From Paenibacillus sabinae T27 (GTDB taxonomy: Bacteria > Bacillota > Bacilli > Paenibacillales > Paenibacillaceae), in the NCBI RefSeq assembly GCF_000612505.1, contig NZ_CP004078.1:395001-459000 (forward strand): 64,000 bases of DNA, written 5' to 3'. Shown one piece after another: positions 25,939 to 34,391 of the stretch (positions are counted from its first letter, which is position 1; each line of letters starts with the position of its first letter). The position numbers and the translations under genes are program-made. Under the pieces are notes generated by a model. It made no database searches and was not told the origin of the DNA. It worked only from the letters and a program-made list of their open reading frames with translations.

Positions 25939-26030
25939 TTTACATTTGACAATATGATTAATTTACAATTTAACAAATATACTTGGAAAATGTCAATGAA
26001 AATGTAAAGATAGAATTGTTCATTTGTAAA
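25939..26030. promoter_or_regulatory. operator half-sites between sacA and the LacI regulator gene
   Basis: Four related words lie in the divergent promoter region: TTTACATTTG (25939-25948), TTTACAATT (25962-25970), and, inverted, AAAATGTAAA (25999-26008) and CATTTGTAAA (26021-26030). This two-plus-two arrangement suggests operators for the adjacent LacI-family protein. Confidence 0.5.
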
Positions 26031-26037
26031 TTATGCA

Positions 26038-26066
26038 TTGAGAATAGCGCCGGAATGCTTTATATT
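26038..26066 (+). promoter_or_regulatory. promoter of the LacI-type regulator gene
   Basis: TTGAGA and TATATT are separated by 17 bp, 44 bases upstream of the start codon and directly downstream of an operator-like half-site. Confidence 0.65.
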
Positions 26067-26110
26067 AAATAATTAAGAAGGGTGCTATAAACAAAGGTGG
26101 AACAACATTC

Positions 26111-27157
26111 ATGAGGAAACCGAAAGTTACCATTCAACACATCGCCGATTCTTTGGGAATATCCAGAAACACGGCATCCAAGGCGCTCAACGGTGTTGAA
26201 AGCATACCGGCAGAAACAAGGAACAAGGTGCTCAGGAAGGCGGCCGAGCTCAAGTATAAGCAATTCGCCTATATGGATATAGACACGGCGGGCCAGGTCC
26301 CCGAAAGTCAGGGCAATATCGCTCTTCTGACCTCCAATCTTCCCAACAGCTCGCATTTTGGATCACAGCTGATCAGCGGACTGGAGAAAAGGATCAGCGC
26401 CGAGGGCTACACCTTGTCGATTTATTTTATCCGTGAGAACGAAATGGGCGGTTTGGCTCTCCCCGGCAACTTTGAAGCTTCCAATGTGGACGGCATCATC
26501 TGTATCGAGATGTTCAACAAGGAATACAGCGGGCTGGTCACTAGCCTTGGCATTCCGGCCATCTTTGTGGACTGCGCAGCCGATATTTTCCACCCGGAAC
26601 TGAAGGCGGATCTGGTACTGATGGAAAATCAGCACAGCACGTACTCTCTTACCCGGAAATTAATTGCACAGGGCTACCGGAGCTTCGGATTTGTAGGCGA
26701 TTACAATCATTGCAAAAGCTTTAACGAGCGATGGGCCGGATTTAACAAAGCGTTGAACGAATCCGGAATCGAGCCGGACCCTTCTTACTGCATCGTGGAA
26801 CCGGACCGGAACTTCTTTTTGGAAGGCGACTGGATGAAGCGGAAGCTGGATGCGATGAAGGAATGGCCCTCTGTCTTTATTTGCGCCAATGATTTCATTG
26901 CGATAAGCGTCATGAAGTCCCTGAAACACAAGGGGATCAAGGTGCCGGAAGAGGTTGCGGTATGCGGCTTTGACGATTCTTCGGAGTCACGTGTGGTCGA
27001 GCCTCCCCTTACGACGGTGCATATTTACAGCAACCATATGGGCATTATTTCGGCCGAGATGTTATTATCAAGAATGAAAGATCCATCAAGGCCCTTCCAA
27101 GTCACTCATGTGGGCACGGATCTGGTATTCAGAGGCTCCACGCCCGCACTAAATTAA
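26111..27157 (+). CDS. LacI-family regulator of the sucrose/fructan cluster
   Basis: A 348-residue repressor-type protein. An N-terminal helix-turn-helix (TIQHIADSLGISRNTASKAL, residues 6-25) and hinge helix are followed by a periplasmic-binding-protein-like sensor domain with typical segments such as SFGFVGDYNHCKSFNERWAGF, FICANDFIAISVM and VAVCGFDD. It probably binds the repeated TTTACA/TGTAAA words in the divergent region and responds to a sugar from sucrose or fructan breakdown. The fructokinase gene follows after 22 bases in the same operon. The effector is unknown. Confidence 0.92.
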   Translation: MRKPKVTIQHIADSLGISRNTASKALNGVESIPAETRNKVLRKAAELKYKQFAYMDIDTAGQVPESQGNIALLTSNLPNSSHFGSQLISGLEKRISAEGYTLSIYFIRENEMGGLALPGNFEASNVDGIICIEMFNKEYSGLVTSLGIPAIFVDCAADIFHPELKADLVLMENQHSTYSLTRKLIAQGYRSFGFVGDYNHCKSFNERWAGFNKALNESGIEPDPSYCIVEPDRNFFLEGDWMKRKLDAMKEWPSVFICANDFIAISVMKSLKHKGIKVPEEVAVCGFDDSSESRVVEPPLTTVHIYSNHMGIISAEMLLSRMKDPSRPFQVTHVGTDLVFRGSTPALN

Positions 27158-27179
27158 ATCCTACATATGAGGTGATCAA

Positions 27180-28172
27180 ATGAAGAATTATGGAACGGTA
27201 CTTTGCGTTGGTGAGTTGTTAATCGATTTTTTCTGCACGGATGTGGATGTCAATCTTGTTGACGGACAGCATTTCTCGAAGCAGGCAGGCGGGGCTCCGG
27301 CCAATGTCAGCGCGGCGATCGCCAAGCTTGGAGGGAATGCATCCTTCCTGGGCAAGGTCGGGGACGATCCTTTCGGCAAGTTCCTAAAGCAGACGCTGGA
27401 TCAGGAACGTGTCGACACTTCCATGTTGTTGTTCGAACAGGGAACGCCGACAACGCTGGCCTTTGTTTCACTGCAAGGCAACGGGGAGCGCGACTTTGTG
27501 TTCAACCGCGGCGCAGACAGACTGGTGACTCCGGAAGATCTGGACAAAGAGCAGATCAAACAGGCATCCATCGTTCATTTTGGCTCCGCAACGGCATTAT
27601 TGAATGATCCTTTCAAACAGACTTATCTGGATTTGATGGATGAAGCGAAGGAGAACGGGCAATTTATCTCCTTTGACCCGAACTACCGGGGCGACCTGTG
27701 GAAGGGCAGCGAAGAGGAGTTTATCAGCCTTTCCAAGCAAGGCATCCAGAAAGCCGATTTCGTTAAACTGAGCGAGGATGAATTGAAAATCGTAAGCGGG
27801 GAGTCTGACCGTGAGTCTGCGCTGGACATTTTGCATGGCTGGGGAGCCAAGACGGTAGCCGTTACCCTTGGAAAAGAGGGAACACTGATTTCGACCGGCG
27901 CCACCAGAACTCTGATCGACAGCATCAAGGTAAAATCCATCGATTCCACCGGGGCGGGAGACGCTTTTATCGGAGCGGTTCTGTTCCAGATCAGCGGACT
28001 TGAGCAGCCGAAGGAATTCGCTCAAGACTTTGAGCAGCTTCAGAAATTTGTGACGCTTGCCAACCGCGTCGGAGCGATCGTCTGCACCAAAGTGGGCGCA
28101 ATCGCTGCACTGCCTACGCTGGAAGAGGTTGAGCGCTTTGCTTCGCAAGCCGACTCGACCATTGAAGTTTAA
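27180..28172 (+). CDS. scrK: fructokinase, PfkB family
   Basis: A 330-residue ribokinase-like sugar kinase that phosphorylates fructose released by the neighbouring GH32 enzyme. Conserved features are [20 protein letters not shown] near residue 35 (sugar binding), [11 protein letters not shown] near residue 165, and [12 protein letters not shown] near residue 257, where the GAGD Asp is the catalytic base. The ATG follows GAGGTG. Co-transcribed with the LacI regulator. The symbol follows the sucrose context; other PfkB substrates cannot be excluded. Confidence 0.9.
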   Translation: MKNYGTVLCVGELLIDFFCTDVDVNLVDGQHFSKQAGGAPANVSAAIAKLGGNASFLGKVGDDPFGKFLKQTLDQERVDTSMLLFEQGTPTTLAFVSLQGNGERDFVFNRGADRLVTPEDLDKEQIKQASIVHFGSATALLNDPFKQTYLDLMDEAKENGQFISFDPNYRGDLWKGSEEEFISLSKQGIQKADFVKLSEDELKIVSGESDRESALDILHGWGAKTVAVTLGKEGTLISTGATRTLIDSIKVKSIDSTGAGDAFIGAVLFQISGLEQPKEFAQDFEQLQKFVTLANRVGAIVCTKVGAIAALPTLEEVERFASQADSTIEV

Positions 28173-28293
28173 GCTTTGATAATAACGCGGTTCTCCAGTG
28201 GTTGGGGGGCCGCGTTTTTTTACCAAATGAACTATGAACCGAACCTATTTTCCGGGTAAACTCTTCTTAGGACAGAACTCGGGAGGCTGTGAC

Positions 28294-28797
28294 ATGTTTG
28301 GATTCACAAGAAAAAAGAAAGACGCCTCGCTCATCGGACTAATGGCCCCGGTAAAGGGAAAGCTGCTGCCGCTGAAGGACGTGCCGGACCTTGCATTTTC
28401 AGACGGCTCGATGGGGGGCGGAGGAGCTATCCTGCCCTCGGAAGGATTGGTAACGGCGCCATGTCCGGGGACGGTGGCCCATGTTATGGAGAAGAGCAAG
28501 CACGCCCTGCTGCTTGAGCATGAAGCGGGATTTCAGATATTGATTCACGTCGGCATCGAAACCGTATCGTTAAAGGGTGAAGGCTTCTTTCCCCGCGTGG
28601 CCGCCGGCGATAAAGTGAAGACCGGGCAGCCGCTGCTTGAGTTCGATCTGGAGACGATTGTAAGGGCGGGGCTGTCGCCGGTTACCCCGATTATTATACC
28701 TGGCGGTCAGGATCGGGTCGAAAGCGTAGAATTCAACGGGGATTCGGCCTTTCGAAAGAAGGAGCCTTTTATCCGGGTTTTGCTGAAGAACGGGTAA
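28294..28797 (+). CDS. PTS glucose-type EIIA component
   Basis: A 167-residue EIIA of the glucose superfamily, a soluble phosphocarrier that receives phosphate from HPr and passes it to an EIIB domain. The phosphorylated His is H85 in ILIHVGIETV, with the partner His H70 fifteen residues earlier (SKHALLLEH), the same spacing as in E. coli EIIA-Glc. The ATG at 28294 follows GGGAGG; the upstream in-frame ATG at 28234 lacks a site. No EIIBC is nearby, so it probably serves a sucrose or glucose EIIBC elsewhere that lacks its own EIIA. It lies 120 bases beyond the fructokinase gene. Confidence 0.9.
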   Translation: MFGFTRKKKDASLIGLMAPVKGKLLPLKDVPDLAFSDGSMGGGGAILPSEGLVTAPCPGTVAHVMEKSKHALLLEHEAGFQILIHVGIETVSLKGEGFFPRVAAGDKVKTGQPLLEFDLETIVRAGLSPVTPIIIPGGQDRVESVEFNGDSAFRKKEPFIRVLLKNG

Positions 28798-28920
28798 AAA
28801 AATTCAGCTTCAAAGGGAAATTTAAGGTATTTTTCAGCTTTTGGTCAGGTTATTTTCAGGTTCGGGGTGTATATTGAATTTACCAAACACCCCCCAGTGT
28901 TTTGTGAATATATTCTTTAC

Positions 28921-28957
28921 GGCCCTACCGACTCCCACGGCAGGGCCGGTTTTTTTT
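28921..28957 (+). terminator. terminator downstream of the EIIA gene
   Basis: GGCCCTACC pairs with GGCAGGGCC around GACTCCCAC, followed by GG and T8. Confidence 0.9.
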
Positions 28958-29021
28958 AAAAGCCGGATTTTTTTCGAAAAAAACAATAAAAATTTTAAAT
29001 AAAAAGGCCAATTGTGATAAA

Positions 29022-29039
29022 ATTCACAACGTTATGTCT
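29022..29039. promoter_or_regulatory. Rex/FNR-like palindromic operator
   Basis: TTGTGATAAAATTCACAA is an 18-bp palindrome, TTGTGA-N6-TCACAA. It fits the CRP/FNR form TGTGA-N6-TCACA exactly and the Rex form TTGTGAA-N4-TTCACAA with one mismatch. It lies 69 bases upstream of a 32-codon membrane-peptide gene, suggesting redox or oxygen control. Confidence 0.65.
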
Positions 29040-29107
29040 TGAGTTGATCTATATTAAATTCATGAATTAAAAATTTAAAATATTGATTTGGGAATGAGGA
29101 ATGAAAG

Positions 29108-29206
29108 ATGAGAGCAGAAGGAAACTTCCGTCGCGGATTGGTGTATGGCGTTATGTTCAGTGTTCCTTTGTGGATGTCCCTGATTGGCTGGCTGCATGTA
29201 CTGTAA
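29108..29206 (+). CDS. 32-residue membrane peptide
   Basis: A short open frame, ATG at 29108 to TAA at 29206. It encodes a basic, polar start (MRAEGNFRRG) and one hydrophobic helix (VMFSVPLWMSLIGWLHVL). A GAGGA site lies seven bases upstream. Its N-in topology with positive residues before the helix fits a single-pass inner-membrane peptide. I recognise no named family with confidence. The Rex/FNR-like palindrome just upstream and a terminator before it make an independent, redox-controlled transcript plausible. There is no terminator with a clear T-run directly after it. Confidence 0.6.
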   Translation: MRAEGNFRRGLVYGVMFSVPLWMSLIGWLHVL

Positions 29207-29479
29207 CTGACCGTTTTCGGTAATGGGCGAAAATTGAAAATAGAGGCCAATTGCGAAGGGCTGCCCGGGGGATGACGGCGGCTTTTTTTGCGTGGGAAAA
29301 AACTCCGGTCTTTAAGAGCGGCGATACCCCTCGCTAAAGGCTGCCTTTTCGCCAAATTAGATGCAAGGCCCGGGATCATGCTATACTGCTCACGTAGCTT
29401 TAGAAAAACGGAAAAATTTGGAGCCGCGCCTGAAAATGGCGTTTACGAAGAATCTTTGGGGAAGGCCGGGTGAACTTTT

Positions 29480-30433
29480 ATGCTGTGGCTGCTGATTGCG
29501 ATTGCTGTAATTCTCGTTTGCGCCGCCGGCGTAGCCTATGCCGGGCTTTATTTTTACAAGGTGGGCGTTATGCGCGCCCCGAAAGTATTCATGAGCAATA
29601 ATCCTGATCTGAGGAGCGATCCGCCCGTGGCGGGGGCCTCCTGGGGAGAAGGGCAGCAGTGGATAGCCGGCCAGACCATCCGGAATATAGAGCTGGTATC
29701 GGACGACGGCTTGAAGCTGCGGGGATACTGGATTGCTTCGGACCGCGCGGAAGGGCGGACCGCGATTGTGGCCCACGGCTATTCGGGCAAGGGAAAGGAC
29801 ATGGGGGCATACGCCAAAATATATCACGACGTGCTCGGCTTCAATGTTCTCATTCCCGACGCCAGAGGGCATGGGGAAAGCGAAGGCGGTTATATCGGCT
29901 TTGGCTGGCATGATCGGCGCGATTATGTGCGCTGGATTCAGCGCGTCATCGAGGAGACGGGGCCGGAGGCGCAGATCGTGCTGCACGGCGTATCGATGGG
30001 CGGAGCGACGGTGCTGATGACCTCGGGGGAGGAGCTGCCGCCGCAGGTCAAGGCAATCGTCGCCGACTGCGCCTACACCTCGGTCGCCGCCGAGCTGTCT
30101 TACCAGCTGCGGAGGATGTACCGGCTGCCAAGCTTTCCCTTTCTGCAGAGCGCTAGCCTGGTGTCGCGCATCAAGGCCGGCTATTCCTTCCGCGAAGCCT
30201 CCGCGCTGCGGCAGGTGCGAAGCGCGAAGGTGCCGATTTTATTTATCCACGGGGACGCCGACACCTTCGTTCCTTTTTACATGTTGGACGAGCTGTATGA
30301 GGCCTGCGGCAGTCGCAAGGAACGGCTGGCGATGGAAGGCGCCGGTCACGGAACGTCCTACGACAGGGATAAGGCGGAGTATATCCGCCGGATCGCCGGC
30401 TTTATCGGCCTATATACTAAGGCTTTGCCCTAA
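29480..30433 (+). CDS. membrane-anchored alpha/beta hydrolase
   Basis: A 317-residue hydrolase with an N-terminal TM anchor (residues 2-25) and an extracytoplasmic or membrane-facing alpha/beta-hydrolase domain. Features are an oxyanion segment AHGYSGKGKDMG, DARGHGESEGGYIGFGWHDRRD, the nucleophile elbow GVSMGGA near residue 176, the acid in HGDADTFVP near residue 258, and the His in GAGHGTS near residue 290. The catalytic triad is complete. This architecture is common in Bacillales (YqkD/BAAT-like serine aminopeptidase S33 group), with substrate unknown. A strong hairpin terminator follows. Confidence 0.9.
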   Translation: MLWLLIAIAVILVCAAGVAYAGLYFYKVGVMRAPKVFMSNNPDLRSDPPVAGASWGEGQQWIAGQTIRNIELVSDDGLKLRGYWIASDRAEGRTAIVAHGYSGKGKDMGAYAKIYHDVLGFNVLIPDARGHGESEGGYIGFGWHDRRDYVRWIQRVIEETGPEAQIVLHGVSMGGATVLMTSGEELPPQVKAIVADCAYTSVAAELSYQLRRMYRLPSFPFLQSASLVSRIKAGYSFREASALRQVRSAKVPILFIHGDADTFVPFYMLDELYEACGSRKERLAMEGAGHGTSYDRDKAEYIRRIAGFIGLYTKALP

Positions 30434-30440
30434 AAATGGA

Positions 30441-30477
30441 CGCGCCCGGTATCCGCAAACAGCGGTTACCGGGCGCT
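30441..30477 (+). terminator. hairpin after the alpha/beta hydrolase gene
   Basis: GCGCCCGGTATCCGC pairs with GCGGTTACCGGGCGC, with one mismatch, around AAACA. The following T-tract is weak (TTGTATGTT). Confidence 0.75.
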
Positions 30478-30907
30478 TGTATGTTGACGGAAACGGCGAT
30501 GTCCGTAAGGGGCAGCGGCGCTTCCGTGCATTATATTTAATCCTCCCGCCGTTCGTGAGCAACGGGCTTCTTACTCCTCGTCTATTTCCAGCAGCCGTAT
30601 GGCGATAATAGATTCTGCATCCAAAACGACAAAAGCCCTACCTCTCTTTTGCCCTTGCGGCTCCAATGACCGCGCCAGTGTGAGTCGGAAAATAACAGCT
30701 TGAATATCGTCTCATAAATAAGGAAGAGTCGCATAAGAAAATGTAAAATTTTCAATAAAAGAAACCGATAAACACAGTAAGTTGCTCCTGTGCGATCCTT
30801 TTTTAACGAATTTTTCATATGGGGAAAATCAAATATTACTATAGTTTAATGCATTGTAAACCGAAATGCAAGCGGCATAGTGAGAAAAAAAGGAAAATGG
30901 AGGAGAA
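30478..30907. other. gene-free stretch
   Basis: About 430 bases with no supported gene. A minus-strand open frame at 30582-30818 has no ribosome-binding site and an implausible composition. The right half is AT-rich and must contain the promoter of the HD-GYP gene, but I could not fix its elements. Confidence 0.5.
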
Positions 30908-32431
30908 ATGAATATATATAAATCTTTCTTAAATAAGCAGATCCTCCATTATTTATTGGGTTCCGGGGTAGCCGTCATAGCGGGAGGCGGCCTGCTAATG
31001 GGCTCCACGCTTGAAATCGGCTGGGACGAGTACGGCCGGCTGATCCTTAATCTATGCTTTTCGTTTGTCATTATGGTATTGGCCGAACTGAGGCAGTTCA
31101 ACAAACATATCGAGCCCATCCGCCACGCTTTTGCCGAAAAGGAACCTTCGCTTGATACGCTGAGGAGCGCCTATTTGCGGACGCACCGGCTGCCGATGCT
31201 GGCGGTCAAGCGTATTTTCGGTCCTCACATGCTTGGTCTGTCGGTTCCGTCGAGCCTTGCTGCAGCCTGGATGATTCATTCGGGACTGCTCCATCTCCCT
31301 TATTCCTATATTGTCTTTGGCATAATCGGAGCGGTATTAATTACGAGCATGCACGCGCTGATCGAATTTTTTCTGACCGAAGCGTCCATTCCCGTTCTGC
31401 TGCGGCACTTTCGGGAGGAGGCGCTGGCAAAGCATGAGGCCGATTTCTCGTTGGAAGAGCACAGCCATGTATCTATCGGCCCCAAATTTCTGATCAGCTG
31501 TACGCTGATTGGAACCTTTCCGCTTTTTTTATTCAGCGTGATGACTCAGGTGCGGCTGGGCAGTCTCAGCGGAACGTCGATGCGCACCTATTGGGCGTGG
31601 GCGGGCCTGGTCGTTCTGCTCGGCATACTTTTTTCCATGATCGCGGCTCTTCTCCTTACGCGGAGCGTTCAGCGGCCTATCCAGCAGTTGTACGCGGCGA
31701 TGAATGAAGTCAAGGACGGCAGCCTGCTGCAGATGCAGAACCATTATTCGGATGAGTTCTCCCGGCTGGTGGCGGGATTCAACATGATGACCAAGGGCCT
31801 TGAGGTCCGGGAGCGCCAGAACCGGCAGATGCTGGACAGCCTGTTCACAACGCTCGCGGTGGCGCTGGACGCCAGAGACTCGTACACAGCCGGTCATTCG
31901 GTTCGCGTGGCGGAATATTCCGTCATTATCGGGAGGCTCGCAGGGATGCGGGGACAGGAGCTGGACAACCTCCACAAAAGCGCTCTGCTGCATGACATCG
32001 GAAAAATTGGCGTGCAGGACAGCGTGCTGTTCAAGGAAGGGAAGCTTACGGACGAGGAGTTTGACCAGATTAAGAGCCATCCCGTACTGGGCGTGAATAT
32101 TCTGGGCCAGATAGAGCCGCAGGAGAAAATGGCGCCCTACCTCGGCGGTGTGCGCTCGCATCATGAACGCTATGACGGAAAAGGGTACCCTGACGGTTTG
32201 AGCGGTGAAGGTATCCCGCTGTTTGGCCGGATTATCGCGGTTGCCGACGCGTATGATGCGATGACCTCGGACCGTCCTTACCGCCAAGGCATGGCCCATG
32301 AGCAGGCGCTGGGCATATTGGAGAAGGGAAGAGGGACCCAGTGGGACCCGGAGCTTGCAGCGTTATTTCTGTCCTATTTCGGTAAAATTTGCGGCTCAAT
32401 AGGCGCGGGTTATCCAGAAAAAACCGGATAA
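30908..32431 (+). CDS. HD-GYP cyclic-di-GMP phosphodiesterase, membrane-bound
   Basis: A 507-residue protein with about six TM segments in the first 255 residues, a HAMP linker (QRPIQQLYAAMNEVKDGSLL) and a C-terminal HD-GYP domain. Metal-binding and signature residues are intact: GHSVRVAEYS, LLHDIGKIG, HHERYDGKGYPDGL (the GYP triplet) and DAYDAMTSDRPYR. Intact motifs indicate an active hydrolase of cyclic di-GMP or a related dinucleotide. The ATG follows GGAGGAGAA. Monocistronic, with the EET-like operon starting about 150 bases later under its own promoter. Confidence 0.93.
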   Translation: MNIYKSFLNKQILHYLLGSGVAVIAGGGLLMGSTLEIGWDEYGRLILNLCFSFVIMVLAELRQFNKHIEPIRHAFAEKEPSLDTLRSAYLRTHRLPMLAVKRIFGPHMLGLSVPSSLAAAWMIHSGLLHLPYSYIVFGIIGAVLITSMHALIEFFLTEASIPVLLRHFREEALAKHEADFSLEEHSHVSIGPKFLISCTLIGTFPLFLFSVMTQVRLGSLSGTSMRTYWAWAGLVVLLGILFSMIAALLLTRSVQRPIQQLYAAMNEVKDGSLLQMQNHYSDEFSRLVAGFNMMTKGLEVRERQNRQMLDSLFTTLAVALDARDSYTAGHSVRVAEYSVIIGRLAGMRGQELDNLHKSALLHDIGKIGVQDSVLFKEGKLTDEEFDQIKSHPVLGVNILGQIEPQEKMAPYLGGVRSHHERYDGKGYPDGLSGEGIPLFGRIIAVADAYDAMTSDRPYRQGMAHEQALGILEKGRGTQWDPELAALFLSYFGKICGSIGAGYPEKTG

Positions 32432-32505
32432 CCCTCTTTTCTTGGACGATAAATATATATTTTGTGAAGTCCGCCCGAAATCGGGCAACCAAACTTTCGC
32501 TTTCA

Positions 32506-32534
32506 TTGAAGGATTTAGAACAGACCGTTATAAT
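32506..32534 (+). promoter_or_regulatory. promoter of the eetA operon
   Basis: TTGAAG (32506-32511) and TATAAT (32529-32534) with exactly 17 bp between, 46 bases upstream of the eetA start. Confidence 0.8.
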
Positions 32535-32579
32535 TAATAAGTCTGGTTATTATTTAATTAAAAAATAAGGGAGAATTTT

Positions 32580-32957
32580 ATGAAACGCGCAGATGTGCTG
32601 CTCGTCGCCGTCGTATTGATCGCTGCGCTCGCTTTTCTTGTCCCCCGTTATTTCGGTAACGATGCCAAGGAGAACGAGTTGGTAGCCAATATTACGGTGG
32701 ACGGCAAGCATTACCGTACCGTAAAGCTGACCAAAGAAGAACAGACCATTGATATCCGGACGGAACGCGGCTATAACATCCTTAAAGTCCATGATTACGG
32801 CATAGAGATGTATGATGCGGATTGCCCTGACAAGGTATGTCTGGGGTTTGGATTTATTTCCCGGCCCAAACAGACGATTGTCTGTCTGCCGCACAGGGTT
32901 CTGGTGGAAATCGCTAATCAGACAGGGGAGGACGAAATAGATGGGATTGTCAGGTAG
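32580..32957 (+). CDS. eetA: NusG domain II protein, EetA-like
   Basis: A 125-residue protein with one N-terminal TM helix (residues 5-23) and an extracytoplasmic NusG domain II. The family's cysteine-bearing core is present: CPDKVCLGFGFI near residue 81 and QTIVCLPHRVLVEI near residue 100. In Listeria the equivalent protein EetA is encoded next to EetB and is needed for flavin-based extracellular electron transfer; its chemistry is unknown. The next gene begins inside the last 17 bases of this one, so the two are co-translated. Start ATG follows AAGGGAGAA. Assignment rests on domain plus neighbourhood. Confidence 0.82.
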   Translation: MKRADVLLVAVVLIAALAFLVPRYFGNDAKENELVANITVDGKHYRTVKLTKEEQTIDIRTERGYNILKVHDYGIEMYDADCPDKVCLGFGFISRPKQTIVCLPHRVLVEIANQTGEDEIDGIVR

Positions 32958-33492
32958 CGAATCGACCCAGGCGCTGAAGAAGACGGTCATTATCGCGATT
33001 TTTTCTGCGGTGGCCGTCGTGCTGGGCATCGTGGAGGCCCAAATTCCTTTATCGGCGATGGGGCTGATGCCGGGGGCGAAGCTGGGCTTTGCCAACATTA
33101 TGATTTTGACCTGCATTTATTTTTTGCGCGGACGGGACGCCTTTATGCTTGTTATCCTGAAAACGCTTCTCACTGCTTTTATTCTCGGTACGTTCTCCAG
33201 CCTGCTGTTCAGCTTGTTCGGCTCGCTCCTCAGCTTTGCGGTCATGTTCCTTCTAATGAAGGGAGGGCGCAATCGGCTGAGTCTGATCGGGGTCAGCATT
33301 GCGGGCAGCATCGCCCATAATATCGGACAGCTGGCGGCGGCGTCGATCGTCATGGGCACCTCCAGTATTCTGTATTACTTACCAATCCTGCTCGTAACCG
33401 GAATTGTCACCGGTATCGCGGTCGGCTATGCGGTCCGCTATCTGGTGTCCTCATTGTCCAAAATATCGCTGTTCGAGGAATTTTTGCGCTAA
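32941..33492 (+). CDS. eetB: Gx-family membrane protein, EetB-like
   Basis: A 183-residue integral membrane protein with about five TM helices, of the Gx transporter family (also labelled heptaprenyl diphosphate synthase component I). Typical segments are GIVEAQIPLSAMGLMPGAKLGFANI near residue 29 and SIAGSIAHNIGQL near residue 118, which resemble S-components of ECF transporters. In Listeria EetB is essential for extracellular electron transfer. Here ECF ATPase and EcfT genes follow immediately, which supports a transport role. The ATG follows GGGGAGG within the end of eetA. Confidence 0.85.
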   Translation: MGLSGSESTQALKKTVIIAIFSAVAVVLGIVEAQIPLSAMGLMPGAKLGFANIMILTCIYFLRGRDAFMLVILKTLLTAFILGTFSSLLFSLFGSLLSFAVMFLLMKGGRNRLSLIGVSIAGSIAHNIGQLAAASIVMGTSSILYYLPILLVTGIVTGIAVGYAVRYLVSSLSKISLFEEFLR

Positions 33493-33524
33493 GCGCCGTC
33501 GCAGCCGCAGGGAGGGTGAACAAC

Positions 33525-34391
33525 ATGAAGGAATTGGACGGAAAATGCCATTCCGCAGGGCAAGCCCCTGACGCCATCGTGCTGGAGGACGTGTCGTTCG
33601 GCTATGATCCGGCGCAGCCGATTCTGCACGGGATCTCGCTGAGCATCCCACAGGGGCAATGGGTCAGCCTGGTGGGAGAGAGCGGCTCGGGGAAGTCGAC
33701 GCTGGCGAAGCTGCTGAATGCGCTGCTTCCCAAAAGCGCCGGGGAAATTACCGTGTGCGGCGAGAGGCTGAGCGAAGACACCATCTTAAATATCCGCCGG
33801 AAAATCGGCATGGTCTTCCAGAACCCGGATAACCAGTTCGTCGGGGAAACGGTCGAGGAGGATATTCTGTTCGGTCTGGAAGGCCTTTGTTTGTCCAGGG
33901 AGGAGATGGACCGCCGCCTGCGGCTCTATGCCGGCAAGCTCGGGATTACCGGGCTGCTGGCCAAGCACCCCGGGGAGCTGTCCGGAGGACAGAAGCAGCG
34001 GGTAGCGATTGTCTCCATTCTGGCGATGGAGCCGGGCGTCGTCATCTTTGACGAGGCCTCTTCCATGTTGGACGAAGAGAGCCGGAACGGGCTGCTGGAC
34101 ATATTGCGGGACATGCATGCCGAAGACTACACCATTCTGATGATTACGCATGACGCCGATGAAATCATGGCCTCGGAGCGTGTGCTCGCGCTGTGCGGGG
34201 GCGGGCTGGCGGGGGATATGACGCCGGCCGAGCTGTTCAGCAGCCCGGGGCTGCTGGAAGCGTGCCGCCTGCATGCGCCGTACGCCTGGGAGCTCAGCCG
34301 CGAGCTTGAGGCCCGGGGAATTACGATCGGCGTACCCGCCAGTGAAAAGGAGCTTATCGAAACACTATGGCCATTCAACTCCAGCAAGTAA
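33525..34391 (+). CDS. ecfA1: ECF transporter ATPase 1
   Basis: A 288-residue ABC ATPase of energy-coupling-factor type. Walker A is GESGSGKST near residue 50, the ECF-typical Q-loop region is MVFQNPDNQFVGETVEEDI, the signature is [10 protein letters not shown] and Walker B is VVIFDEASSMLD. ATG at 33525 follows AGGGAGGG; the GTG at 33516 lies inside that site. Starts 32 bases after eetB and overlaps ecfA2 by 25 bases. Works as a heterodimer with EcfA2 to energise EcfT and an S-component. Confidence 0.92.
   Translation: MKELDGKCHSAGQAPDAIVLEDVSFGYDPAQPILHGISLSIPQGQWVSLVGESGSGKSTLAKLLNALLPKSAGEITVCGERLSEDTILNIRRKIGMVFQNPDNQFVGETVEEDILFGLEGLCLSREEMDRRLRLYAGKLGITGLLAKHPGELSGGQKQRVAIVSILAMEPGVVIFDEASSMLDEESRNGLLDILRDMHAEDYTILMITHDADEIMASERVLALCGGGLAGDMTPAELFSSPGLLEACRLHAPYAWELSRELEARGITIGVPASEKELIETLWPFNSSK

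Noticed and set aside
30582..30818. Minus-strand gene of 78 codons
   Set aside because: No ribosome-binding site and no plausible domain; it probably arises by chance in the spacer.
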